This document shows positions 39,094-48,005 of a stretch of 64,000 bases of DNA, piece after piece. The stretch comes from Symbiodinium natans. Its lineage: Eukaryota; Sar; Dinophyceae; Suessiales; Symbiodiniaceae. Made by a program: the position numbers and the translations under genes. Position 1 is the stretch's first letter. Every line of letters starts with the position of its first letter. The stretch is taken from positions 1,132,972 to 1,196,971 of the forward strand of contig CAJNDS010001112.1 in the NCBI GenBank assembly GCA_905221605.1. Direction: 5' to 3'. The notes below the pieces were generated by a model, which saw only the letters and a list, made by a program, of their open reading frames with translations, was not told the origin of the DNA and ran no database searches.

Positions 39094-40662
39094 CTAGCTT
39101 GAATCATCCAAGTCCGGAACTTCCGCCGATCCCGAAGGTTCCCCCTGCCCGTCATTCCCTGGAGCCAGCGAATCTTCCGATCCACTGCTGGAAGACTCCT
39201 GCGCCGCTGATATCTTAGGCTGGCAGAGTTTGCAGATCGCATCAGCAACGCCCTCCGAGATCTTTGACACTCCCACAGTCTCCATACAGCGCTCCTGTCG
39301 AACTGCACAGGCCTTGGAGAGATGCAAACGGCGGAACCCAGAGCGAGAAATTGTCACAAAGAACGGCATGTCCGGAAGCGAAGATTCTTCTTCCCCAGCA
39401 TCCTTCTCTTCAGCAGGCAACTCAGCTTCCAGGCGTCCACGCGAAATCTCGTAGCGCTCAGGACCCACCGCCAGCAAGGGGTGAATGCCTCCGAGCTTCC
39501 ATGTGTAATCGGTCCACTCGAGGACCTGATGCCACGTAATCACTTGAATGCCATCCTGCCCGGCTGCGTCTGCAAAAGACTGGATAGACTGAAAGAGCTC
39601 CTCCTCAATCAATCCACCCTCTGCAGTCCCTTCTACCAAGGATTTGCAAACGAAGTTCTGTAGTCCCTGCACGATCTGCCGAGCAGTTGTAAGATAATCC
39701 AAAGAGCCGCCTTGCGAGCATCTCCAACGTCCAAGGAAATCGCACTTTGATTTGTCAGCACCCAGCGAGAGTGCCCACGTTGGCAGAGTATGCCGCGCAT
39801 AATGACCTGTCCAATACGCGGCCACCGACCCGGGCAACAGCTTCGTGGCACTTGTTCCCCAAGTGCCCTCGCGGCACAAGGGCACCCGAAGCTCCTTATG
39901 CAATCGACGCAGAAGTACAGCCAAATCCTGAGCCTCCACATATGAAAATCCAACATTCCAGGATTCATCCATCGCTGGACATAAATAATCCCGCGGCCAG
40001 TGCAGCTCAGACGTCTGAAGCAAACGGTACCCTTCCAAGAGCCAATCGAAACCACTCAAGCAAATCACTCTTGACACATATCCTTGCAGTTCGCCAGTAC
40101 GCCGGCCCGGTCCGCTAGTCTTTGTCCGGCGCAGAATGAACTTCAAGCCGATCTGCGACAGAGTGACTGAAAATGGATCAATGTGTTGCACATCATCGCA
40201 CCTCATAGTCGACCAAAGCATGAGCAGCTGCACAAACGCAAGAAAACGTAGCCCCGCAGGAAGAGTAACCCTGCAGACTGTCAGCTCACATGACAACACC
40301 ATAGCCACAGTAAGCGCAGGCGCCTTCCTGACCGGCAACGCCACTGTTTCGAGCTCTTCAGTCCAGGACTGGATCGTGCTCATAAGCAGTTGATCCGTCG
40401 AAAACCTGCTGCTTGCTGGCACCTGCCCAACACTCTCAAGCACTGATAAAGCTGCCATACGTGAAGATGGTACAGTCTTTCCCATTGGCTGAATATCATG
40501 TCGTTCAGTGAGATACTTTACGAAGCGGTCAACTCCTCCCGGCCAGCTTTCGCCGAAGGTAATCTCAAGCCACGATGATGTCGTTGTAGTGTTGATGCCC
40601 TTGATGTTGCAGTCAACACGGAAAGGGAGCATCTCCTTAGATGCCCAAAACGGTAGGGCCAC
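39094..40662 (-). CDS. Tyrosine recombinase, catalytic part
   Basis: 522 codons. The first 28 or so come from a nested LINE tail; native sequence resumes at SWLEITFGESWPGG. Catalytic set: Arg154 in LWSTMRCDDVQHI, Lys near 181 in RRTKTSG, His287 and Arg290 in GHYARHTLPTWAL, Trp313 in DFLGRW, Tyr323 in SLDYLTTAR. That is the R-K-HxxR-W-Y signature of tyrosine recombinases. The C-terminus has a finger, RRLHLSKAC and then CKLC, like those of the Copia elements, and an acidic Ser-rich tail. The enzyme would integrate a circular DNA copy. It stands at the 5' end of the element, whereas in described DIRS-order elements the recombinase usually comes after RT. Confidence 0.88.
   Translation of the reverse strand: MALPFWASKEMLPFRVDCNIKGINTTTTSSWLEITFGESWPGGVDRFVKYLTERHDIQPMGKTVPSSRMAALSVLESVGQVPASSRFSTDQLLMSTIQSWTEELETVALPVRKAPALTVAMVLSCELTVCRVTLPAGLRFLAFVQLLMLWSTMRCDDVQHIDPFSVTLSQIGLKFILRRTKTSGPGRRTGELQGYVSRVICLSGFDWLLEGYRLLQTSELHWPRDYLCPAMDESWNVGFSYVEAQDLAVLLRRLHKELRVPLCREGTWGTSATKLLPGSVAAYWTGHYARHTLPTWALSLGADKSKCDFLGRWRCSQGGSLDYLTTARQIVQGLQNFVCKSLVEGTAEGGLIEEELFQSIQSFADAAGQDGIQVITWHQVLEWTDYTWKLGGIHPLLAVGPERYEISRGRLEAELPAEEKDAGEEESSLPDMPFFVTISRSGFRRLHLSKACAVRQERCMETVGVSKISEGVADAICKLCQPKISAAQESSSSGSEDSLAPGNDGQGEPSGSAEVPDLDDSS
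40557..40575. repeat. Target duplication of the nested LINE fragment, left copy
   Basis: Exact 19-bp match to 41016-41034. Confidence 0.9.
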
Positions 40663-41015
40663 AAAGTGGACCTTAACTACTCAGCAGAGGGAAGTCCACA
40701 TGGCGCTGCCAACTGAACGCCTCAGTGGCTGCAGAAAGAAATAGTGAAACAAAGGGAGCTGGCAGAAGGCAAGCCCTCAAGAGGGCTCCAACCTTCTCGG
40801 ACCCTGCCAGTTCCAGCGTTCTTGCCAGATTGCTTCGACTCTAGCTGACATGTGTTTGAGGATTCGGGCGTTAAGCATTTTTGGACCTTTAAGAGGCCAC
40901 CCAAATCTGAGCTGCAAGACGTTCCTTGGTTTTGGAGGGATACCAGGGGTATCCAGTCCACTCCTACACTCCCACATCAAATGCATGAAGGAGCCAACGT
41001 GTTGCCTACAAAGGC
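40576..41015 (-). mobile_element. 440-bp LINE 3' fragment inside the recombinase gene
   Basis: Flanked by an exact 19-bp duplication AGGTAATCTCAAGCCACGA (40557-40575 and 41016-41034). On the minus strand it encodes CLCRQHVGSFMHLMWEC and RFGWPLKGP, the Cys/His and Trp-Pro segment found after the RT domain in LINEs, then a stop at 40777 and about 200 bp of 3' UTR. A 5'-truncated LINE end, of a different family from the one at 27.1-32.4 kb. Confidence 0.85.
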
Positions 41016-41034
41016 AGGTAATCTCAAGCCACGA
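41016..41034. repeat. Target duplication of the nested LINE fragment, right copy
   Basis: Exact 19-bp match to 40557-40575. Confidence 0.9.
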
Positions 41035-41619
41035 ATGAAACTTGCGCCATGCCAGAGCACGATTGCGGAGCGTCTTCCCACGCCGAGTGCCGAATAGCCG
41101 ACACCAGGCTGCCCGAGGATTGGGCAGAGCAGCCACCCTAGCAGCGCAAGGCAGTCCAGCTTCCTCAATATACTGCGCAAGCACAAGAGCCCATTTCTCA
41201 CGCAGCAGAGCCTCGCGATTCTCGCCCTGTGCTCCATGAATCAGCTTCCGTTGTCGGATCGACTTCTGCAGCACCAAAGCTAGCGCCGGACTACCAAGCA
41301 CCAGGCCACTGAAAATCTCCTCTTTGCTTTGCTCCCGACGTGGGAACTTGACTGGCCTACGTGGGACCACATCTGCTACTTGCCTGGGAAGCGATACACG
41401 CCGTTCCACCGATGCACGCCAATCCAGCAGCCGCCGAACCAGCCGATTTAGCTCGTCAGCAGGACGAGTGCCACCGAAGAACTCCAGCAGCATCTGGCTG
41501 CATTCATCCTCATCATCCCAGGCAGCCACAAACTGAAATGGCCCAGAATAAAACCTGCCTACCTCACGAAAGAGATCGCCATCTAACGTTTCCAGCCCAT
41601 ACCAGTGCACGTCAGACAT
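41035..41619 (-). CDS. Tyrosine recombinase, N-terminal part (split by insertion)
   Basis: From ATG at 41619, an acidic/aromatic N-terminus (WDDEDECSQMLLEFF) and a helical core-binding-type region (WALVLAQYIEEAGLP, AWRKFHSWLEIT). At SWLEIT the reading enters a LINE tail and stops at 40777. The same SWLEIT resumes at about 40575 in the same frame, because insert plus duplication is 459 bp, a multiple of three. Confidence 0.75.
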
Positions 41620-41701
41620 TCACCCAGTGAAGCATCAACCAGACAGAACTATAGTTGTCTCAGCGCCATGCCTAGCGCCGAAGGTCTATGCTCCCCACTC
41701 A

Positions 41702-41971
41702 CATCAAAATTTCACGATCCGGTCTCGAGCAATGCAGAGCAAACAATGCCCAATCAATTGGAAAGAGGTCAAATCTGCAAGGGCTTCACCACACTCAAAT
41801 TTGCCAAATACCGCATGCCAAATCAAATCACTTTCAAGCAGAGTTTTTCGGAAACACCCACAAAGCTCTTCCACAAGATGCCAAAGTCCAACATCCAACG
41901 TTCCAAGGAGCGCGCACCCACCCCCCCCGACTCAAGTAACGGAACAATCCCCCCGGGAGGACCCGGGTAGT
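41702..41971 (-). repeat. Split direct repeat A1
   Basis: 270 bp, partner of 33147-33416. Its high-coordinate edge is the 5' end of the element. Confidence 0.93.
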
Positions 41972-42576
41972 AAGATGCGCTTGTCAACTCTGTCTTTGCA
42001 GCTGGAACTTGTGCGTTTCTCCCTTACACCAGCGGTCTTTGGCCTCGCTCTCAACGACGATGCCTCCTTTGTACCACTCACTGGCTTATGAGGACCCATG
42101 TCCCAATCTGTTGCCGCATCTCTCTGTTGACTTCTCTCAGGCGCAGAGCTGTTTTGGGCACACTGTGGCCTCATCGCATCATCATCCAGAGGTGGATTCT
42201 GCGTAGCAGCCCTTTGCTGTCCACAGCTCATCCTGAAAAACAATTCCCATGCACAACAGCATGTCATGATCAGCGTACCAACCAAGATGCCGTTGACAAA
42301 GCACCCGATAGTGATGACCCATACTGGGTCCCAAGTTGGACTGGTAAACAACTGTACAAGCTCGCCACCCATGAACGTGGTTCCCCAAGGCTCTACTGGC
42401 ATCGCAGTCTCCACTCCAGAGGTCATCAAAGCAAGAATGGCCAATGAAATCGCCACTGTCATCAAGGGCTGTGCAACCATGAGGCGCAAAGGAAAAACTA
42501 GAAGACTTGTGTTACAAAGAATCACAAGTGCTGCGCAAACGCACCGTGCAAAATGCACTCCGACTATACTCCTCAC
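41972..42576 (-). pseudogene. Copia-2 hydrophobic C-terminal region
   Basis: Open frame 42576-41932, whose last codons lie in A1 of the inserted element. It has two strongly hydrophobic segments, AALVILCNTSLLVF...MTVAISLAILALM and VWVITIGCFVNGILVGTLIM, so it would be membrane-spanning. Copia-1 has a shorter hydrophobic segment at the same position after RNase H. The start is a non-ATG or internal codon. Confidence 0.5.
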
Positions 42577-42625
42577 GTGAGTTGATCATGCGCGGCGTAA
42601 GATGAAAATAAATCGGTTCCCCCTT

Positions 42626-43255
42626 TTAGTTTGTTGCCCTTAGGGCCTTGAGCAACCCGTCTGCCACTGCCAGCACCTTGTTGTGCTTTCCTGCTGCTGT
42701 GTAGTCGATGTCATGAAACGAAGCATGTGTCTGGCAACTACATACTCCAAACATGCTGAAAAGCTTCCTGGCGCACTCTGAATGCGAACACATGAACCTG
42801 AGACGCTTTGACACTGGAAGACCACTGCGACTCACCATGCCGGTGGTACATAGCCATACATCTATGGGATGCACAAGACCTGAGGCTCAAAGGACATTCT
42901 GCGTGCCCCATCACTTCCAAACCATGTTTTGCTTTGGCAATTCGAAATTCCGTCCATCTCCAAGCCTCAGATACTTCTCTGCATATCGCATCAACGTCTC
43001 CCACTCAAGATCACACTTTGTACATCTTTGCGCGAAGTTCCTCAGCATGGAACCTGAAGAGCAAGGTGTGGACACGTGTACAGTGTGTGTGGATCCAAAG
43101 CCTTCTGTTCTTCCAAGCAGTGATGACCTTCATGGTTTCTGTCAACACCCGAGGTTTCGGCATTGGCTGTGATCCCGCAACACGGAATCCCAAGTGATCC
43201 ACACACCTGACACAACGCAGAGTCTTCACCGCAAAACACTTCCAACACTCCTACT
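42626..43255 (-). pseudogene. Methyltransferase-like domain of Copia-2, frame-broken
   Basis: The end of the RNase H frame (43674-43042) reads VGVLEVFCGEDSALCQVCGS, then GIPCCGIT, resembling a SAM-binding motif I (xEVFxGxxxL). A second frame through about 43100-42910 reads HVSTPCSSGSMLRNF, a Pro-Cys motif like the catalytic loop of C5 methyltransferases, and ends at 42909. A third frame, 42874-42626, continues to a stop. Three frames are needed to follow it, so it is dead here. Confidence 0.4.
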
Positions 43256-44052
43256 TCAGCAGATTCCCTCATGCTTTCTGAAGAAACTCGCAGCTGAGAT
43301 AACATGTACAACGCCTCCACGTGTCCATCTTGCGCAGTGAAGCCTAACCGCGCTCTGTGTTGTTGGAAGAGTCGTGTTCCTAGATTTTTCGTGTAGAGAT
43401 CAGCAGCATTGTCCTTGCCTCTCAGCCATCGCAACTTGAGTCGACCTCTCAAAAGATGTTCTCTCATCCATGCCAATCTGATCTCCACATGTCTTGAACG
43501 CTTCGGCACATCTTCCGCGTGAATGACATCCAACGCTGCCTGACTGTCCGTCAACAGCTCAGTGTAGATGTTCTCACGCTGTCCATCACCATCTTCGTCC
43601 TCTGCATGAGCACTCATCTGCACATCAATTGCTCCCTGACGTTCACCGAAGGCATTCAGGACACGATCAAGCAAGTGTAGGAATGCTATTGTTTAGCGCA
43701 TGAAGCTCAGCTTCACAAGACGAGAAGCACACCACTCCCTGCACCTTTGCGATCCCTCTCACAAGACCACCTCCAAAGCAGATGGCCCCTCCTGCGATGC
43801 CTCTTCTGCCAATGCCCCTGTATGGAGCGTGAGATGCGTCTGCAAAGACATGAACACCATTCCGCAGGACCTCTTTGTGGAACATCCCAAGAACTCATGC
43901 AACTCTGATGAAGGTAAGCGCAATGCAACGTGTCTGTCGGTGTAGAGACAACGCAGAAGTGCCCTCAACGCTGCCTCGGTGCTCTGTGTCGGCGCAGCCT
44001 GCTGCGTGCTGATCAATCCGACCATCAGCTTCAAGTCCTGCCTTGTTTGCAA
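43256..44052 (-). pseudogene. Copia-2 RNase H
   Basis: Three overlapping frames (44052-43759, 43885-43667, 43674 downward) together give the Copia RNase H: FADASHAPYR, FSSCEAELHAL, TDSQAALDVIH, and the terminal HVEIRLAWMREHL and NAADLYTKNL. At least two frame changes. Confidence 0.75.
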
Positions 44053-44213
44053 GAACCCTGCGCAATCTATTGTAGGCTTCCGGCGTCAGAGCTGGAGCGC
44101 CCGTTTGCTCCAGCAGGCCTGCTAGGTCTGGGACGGCGTTTGTGCCCTTTTGGATCCCAAATGCATCGAAGCACGACTGTCTGCAAGTATTCAGACTTCA
44201 CGCTGCCCAGGCC

Positions 44214-44268
44214 ACCGACGAATGAACCGACGAATGAACCGACCAATGAACCGACCAATGATCAACCA
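44214..44268. repeat. 12-bp minisatellite (GACGAATGAACC)n
   Basis: Four to five units with GACC/GACG variation, inside the Copia-2 RT/RNase H interval. Confidence 0.9.
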
Positions 44269-44560
44269 TGCCACCACCTTGGTTCGATGTTTTGAATCTC
44301 CCTGTCACCTTCACAGTGACTCGCTTCCCGATGGCGCTCAAGACCAAGTCTTCAGCCCACTGATCATCAGTGATGATTAGCAAATCATCCACGTGGCACA
44401 CGATCATCACTCTGCTCGATCTGTCCTTGTGCCACACAACACCTGCAAAGAGACATGGCTCATGTGCATCACTCAAAAGACCGAGTGGACGGATCAACGA
44501 AGAAAGAAGCTTAAGCCATGCCAGCGAAGCATCCCGCAGCCCATTCAATGCGCAGTACAA

Positions 44561-44598
44561 GAAGAAGAAGAAGAAGAAGAAGAAGAAGAAGAAGAAGA
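44561..44598. repeat. (GAA)n microsatellite within the Copia-2 RT gene
   Basis: About 12.5 GAA units (TTC on the coding strand). Confidence 0.97.
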
Positions 44599-44675
44599 TA
44601 GCCTGGCCATCTTCCGAACTAATGCTCAGCGGCAGCTTCAACACAACGGGATTCGACTGGTGTCCAACAGGGAGT

Positions 44676-45298
44676 TCATGAAAGCATGCCCAATGTCTGC
44701 CGCACAACCTTGCATGTCACGCGTATAGTATCGTGGCTTGGGGTTGGTGAGCTGAACCCTTGTTTTTTTGCCGAGCCGTGCGCGATGTCCTTTGCCACAA
44801 TGCGACACCTGACACGAGTGGGGTTCTTTCTGGCGCAAACCCATCGAGCGGGTATAAGCCTCAACGATGGATTCTTAGCCTTCATGCTCTTCACTTCATG
44901 CTCAAGTATTGCTCGGCCTGTTTGGCACCTCTCTAAGTTGGTGAGTTCCTCTTGCATCTCAGCGAACACAAGATTTCCAGGCAGCTTCTCAAGGGTACTA
45001 TCGTCAACACCGCCATCAGGCTTCCAAATCAACACGCGACGTCCTCCCAACATGAAACTCTCACTCTTCGCGTCCTGGTTTCCATCTCGGAATCGAATGC
45101 TGTTGACCTCCACATCAAACATACCAGGACTTGTCACAACGTCGCTCAGCAGAACACTCTCGGACCAGCACAAGCCCTCGAGTCGTCTCGGTTCCTGTGG
45201 TCCTGAGGCTCGAATCTCGTCTTCAAGGTCAACAAGCTCAACATCAGGATGTCTTTTCACCCCCTTTTGCTCTGGTACCCTCGAGCCTGATCCCTGCT
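44676..45298 (-). pseudogene. Copia-2 region before and at the start of RT
   Basis: The frame is open from the edge of the inserted element at 45298. MLGGRRVLIWKPDGGVDD is followed by LIPARWVCARK and RCRIVAKD, then SSPTPSHDTIRV, matching the first RT block of Copia (RxVxKDF...SPTPS). It overlaps the RT core frame at 44707. Confidence 0.75.
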
Positions 45299-45580
45299 CG
45301 TTTGATGCTCATGGTCCGTTACGTTCACCCGATATTCATCCGAATATATGTTCGCTCCGAAAAAAAAACCGGAGAAGGAATATTCTCAAAAGTGAAGCCA
45401 AGTGCACCCAAAATACAGCGCTCTCCCTTTTTGTCTCCGTCCGAAGGAAATGGCGTGCAAAAACGCAGGGTATCCCGTGGCAACAAATCCCCCGAAGGTA
45501 AGAATCCGAGTAAGCGTACCCGGAAACTTAACCCCCGACACGTACAGAAAACTGTAACGGGAAAAAAGCCGGGAAATGCC
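45299..45580 (-). repeat. 282-bp direct repeat, copy 1 (B2-like)
   Basis: Matches 45824-46105 with about three mismatches. The plus-strand reading of both copies is open and gives an Arg/Lys/Ser-rich translation, probably not a gene. Confidence 0.93.
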
Positions 45581-45823
45581 CATGACGAGATAACCGCAGG
45601 CGTTGAAACGCCCCAAGGCAGGCGCAAGGGGAGGGGGTGGGAGAATGATGGCAGGTCCCGTGCCAACAAGTGCTGCAGGACGACGGAAAATTATCAAGAA
45701 AATCAAGCAGCACAAATGAAGCATGCGACAAGCAAGGAAAATTCAATCCCAAAAATACCTAGAGCGAAAACAGGTGCCTTCCGGGCCAACCGCCCCAAAC
45801 AGCCGTGTTTCAAAAACACAAAC

Positions 45824-46105
45824 CGTTTGATGCTCATGGTCCGTTACGTTCACCCGATATTCATCCGAATATATGTTCGCTCCGAAAAAAAAACCGGAGA
45901 AGGAATATTCTCAAAAGTGAAGCCAAGTGCACCCAAAATACAGCGCTCTCCCTTTTTGTCTCCGTCCGAAGGAAATGGCGTGCAAAAACGCAGGGTATCC
46001 CGTGGCAACAAATCCCCCGAAGGTAAGAATCCGAGTAAGCGTACCCGGAAACTTAATCCCCGACACGTACAGAAAACTGTAACGGGAAAAAAGTGGGGAA
46101 ATGCC
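45824..46105 (-). repeat. 282-bp direct repeat, copy 2 (B1-like)
   Basis: Partner of 45299-45580. Confidence 0.93.
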
Positions 46106-46204
46106 AAAAAACCCAAATCGTTTTCACGACCCGCAAAAATCGGGGAACAGCCAAAAATCCATCGGGAAACGCATAGGCATGCCATATGAATCGGAGACAG
46201 TTTC

Positions 46205-46681
46205 TCAGCGAAGCACTTGGCCAATCCGCAGGAGATGACTGGGCCATTTGGCCTCGGGAGGCGCAAGCTGAAGCCTATTGACTCCACCAGCAAGAAGGCG
46301 CCGCACAGGAGGCTGAAACCGAGAAGTCAAGGGCAGAGGCGGAGCGCCGCTCTGCCAGCGACTAAGTTCGTCAGCCAACTGGTTTTTGAAACCAGGCACG
46401 TGTGTCACCTCAGCCAGAACGCCGTGAGTTCTTTGAAACCCCAAGAAAGCTGTCAAGACCAGAGCAAGGGAACGGACGCCGGAGAGCCCTTTTGCCGTAG
46501 CAGCTTCCGCGCCCGCATTATCGCAGCGAAGACTGACAGCCACCAATGAGCGACAGCCGGGCACAAGAGTGTCCACAAGCCACAAAAGACAGAGTTGAGC
46601 CAAGAGCTCAAAGGCCGCTATATGAGCTTGCGGGCAGCCCTGGAAAACAGGGTCAAGGTCCGCAATCTCAGCCGCATCCAA
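46205..46681 (-). pseudogene. RNase H of the truncated second element
   Basis: 158 codons: AAFELLAQLCLLWL (Glu), AVSLRCDNAGAEAA (Asp) and NQLADELSRWQ (Asp) form a DIRS-type RNase H. It is in a different frame from the RT pieces. Confidence 0.7.
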
Positions 46682-46810
46682 GGAAACCGAGAACCAGAAC
46701 TGGCGTCCAGAGGGCCAGCAGACATGGCCCCCGAGACCGCACCCCTTCTCAGAGGCACACGCGTCCGCCTCAGCCAGTACCGAAAGGTGAATTGGCTGAC
46801 GGCTGACGTA

Positions 46811-48005
46811 TCACAAACGAGAGGGGGGATGCTTCAAGAATCGCCCTCCAGGCCGCAAGAGCATCCCGGGCTGGACTGGAGATCTGCCGGAAAGGATGTC
46901 CGTTGACCGAACAGTGACCCAGAGGCGACGGTGCTGAAAGACCACGCGGGCCTTTTTGTGCGTAGCCGTATTCGCCACGCGAATCACACGACTCCCAATC
47001 GGAAACGAAGCATGACCAATGTCACGGCAAATCACACAGCGGTCATCAACGGCATCCAAAAGTGCCTGCCACAATGCCGGTGAAACGGCCACGCAAGAGG
47101 CCGGTATGGCCTGCAGTGCAGCATAGAGCGGTGAAAGCAATGGGCGAAGGCACTTCCACAAGCCGGAAACCCATAGTAGCGCCGATCAAGGACTCCAGCG
47201 TTTTGAGCTTGGTCTTAGGAGCACTCAACACATCATCCAAGCCCTGCAACAGCCGGCTCCGCTTTTCAGCAGGGAGCGAAATAGTCCAGGAGGAAACGCA
47301 TATATCCCAGCCGATCCATTTAACTTGAGATGAACCAAGCGCACTTGCGCCAGCTGATGGGCACTCGAAGCACGAGGAACAGGACGACCCATAACCCCAC
47401 CTGAAGTGGAGCGGTAGCCTTGCGAAAAGCACCTAAAAAATCGTCCACGTAATCCCAAAGAAAATGGGGCAAGAAAATCAAGCTATGCGTGATTCTCATC
47501 AGAGCTCCAGCCAAGCGACCCCACCAAAAGGCCGAAGCGCGGGCACCGAAGTTCAGAGTCTTGGAGACGAAGAATCTGCCCTCAAAGGAAAAGCAGAGCA
47601 GCCCTTGATCATCCGGGTGGATGAGCAACAGTCTGTGAGCTTTGCGAATATCAAGGGACACGAGAACCCATATTCCTCCTGCACACAATGCACCGGAGCA
47701 CACAAGGCAATATCAGCTATACGCGGGAGAAGCATGCGATTAGGAATGAAGCAGGCTTCTGTAACCCCACTGATGCTAGAGTCCACCACAAGGCGAGGGG
47801 AACGCCCTTCCGCAAGCACAAGGCCAAGGCGGCCACACGCGACTGTCGGGTACCGAGACCGGATGTCTTCGAGCGAGGAGAATTCCTCGATCCATCCTGC
47901 CTCGTTCACTTGAAGCGGATGAGACGACGCTGACAGCCAGGACCCCTCGCACAGTCGCGCACTTTCAGATCTGGGATGATAGGAGCCCAATCGCGCGGGG
48001 GCCAA
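46811..48005 (-). pseudogene. DIRS-type RT of the truncated second element
   Basis: Four overlapping frames. 48005-47553 has NEAGWIEEF and GRSPRLVVDSSISGVT (fingers). 47703-47320 has motif A VSLDIRKAHRLLLI, motif B NFGARASAFWWGRL and motif C LWDYVDDFLGAF. 47432-47046 has VKWIGWDICVSS (thumb). 47161-46811 is the connection to RNase H. At least three frame changes. Confidence 0.75.

Larger units (their letters stand above)
32736..41971 (-). mobile_element. Tyrosine-recombinase retrotransposon with split direct repeats
   Basis: A 9236-bp element. On the minus strand the order is A1 (41971-41702), recombinase, gag-like, methyltransferase-like, RT, RNase H, B1 (33584-33417), A2 (33416-33147), a 243-bp spacer, and B2 (32903-32736). 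A1/A2 differ at about 4 of 270 positions and B1/B2 at about 4 of 168. B1 abuts A2 exactly, and that junction equals the one made by joining the two outer ends. This is the A1-ORFs-B1-A2-B2 pattern of PAT/Ngaro-type DIRS-order elements, which integrate as circles by tyrosine recombinase. It interrupts Copia-2. The coding region carries several frameshifts and one nested insertion. Confidence 0.9.
44198..44707 (-). pseudogene. Copia-2 reverse transcriptase core
   Basis: Contains ALNGLRDASLAWLKLL, EPCLFAGV and VMIVCHVDDLLIITDD (the catalytic motif, HVDD as in Copia-1). The frame runs through a (GAA)n tract that inserts a poly-Phe stretch just before ALNGLRDA, and ends in a 12-bp minisatellite. 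Confidence 0.8.

Noticed and set aside
45131-46189. 352-codon plus-strand ORF
   Set aside because: It is made of the two 282-bp direct repeats and antisense Copia-2 sequence. The Lys/Arg/Ser-rich repeats have no domain, and the context is the minus-strand element.
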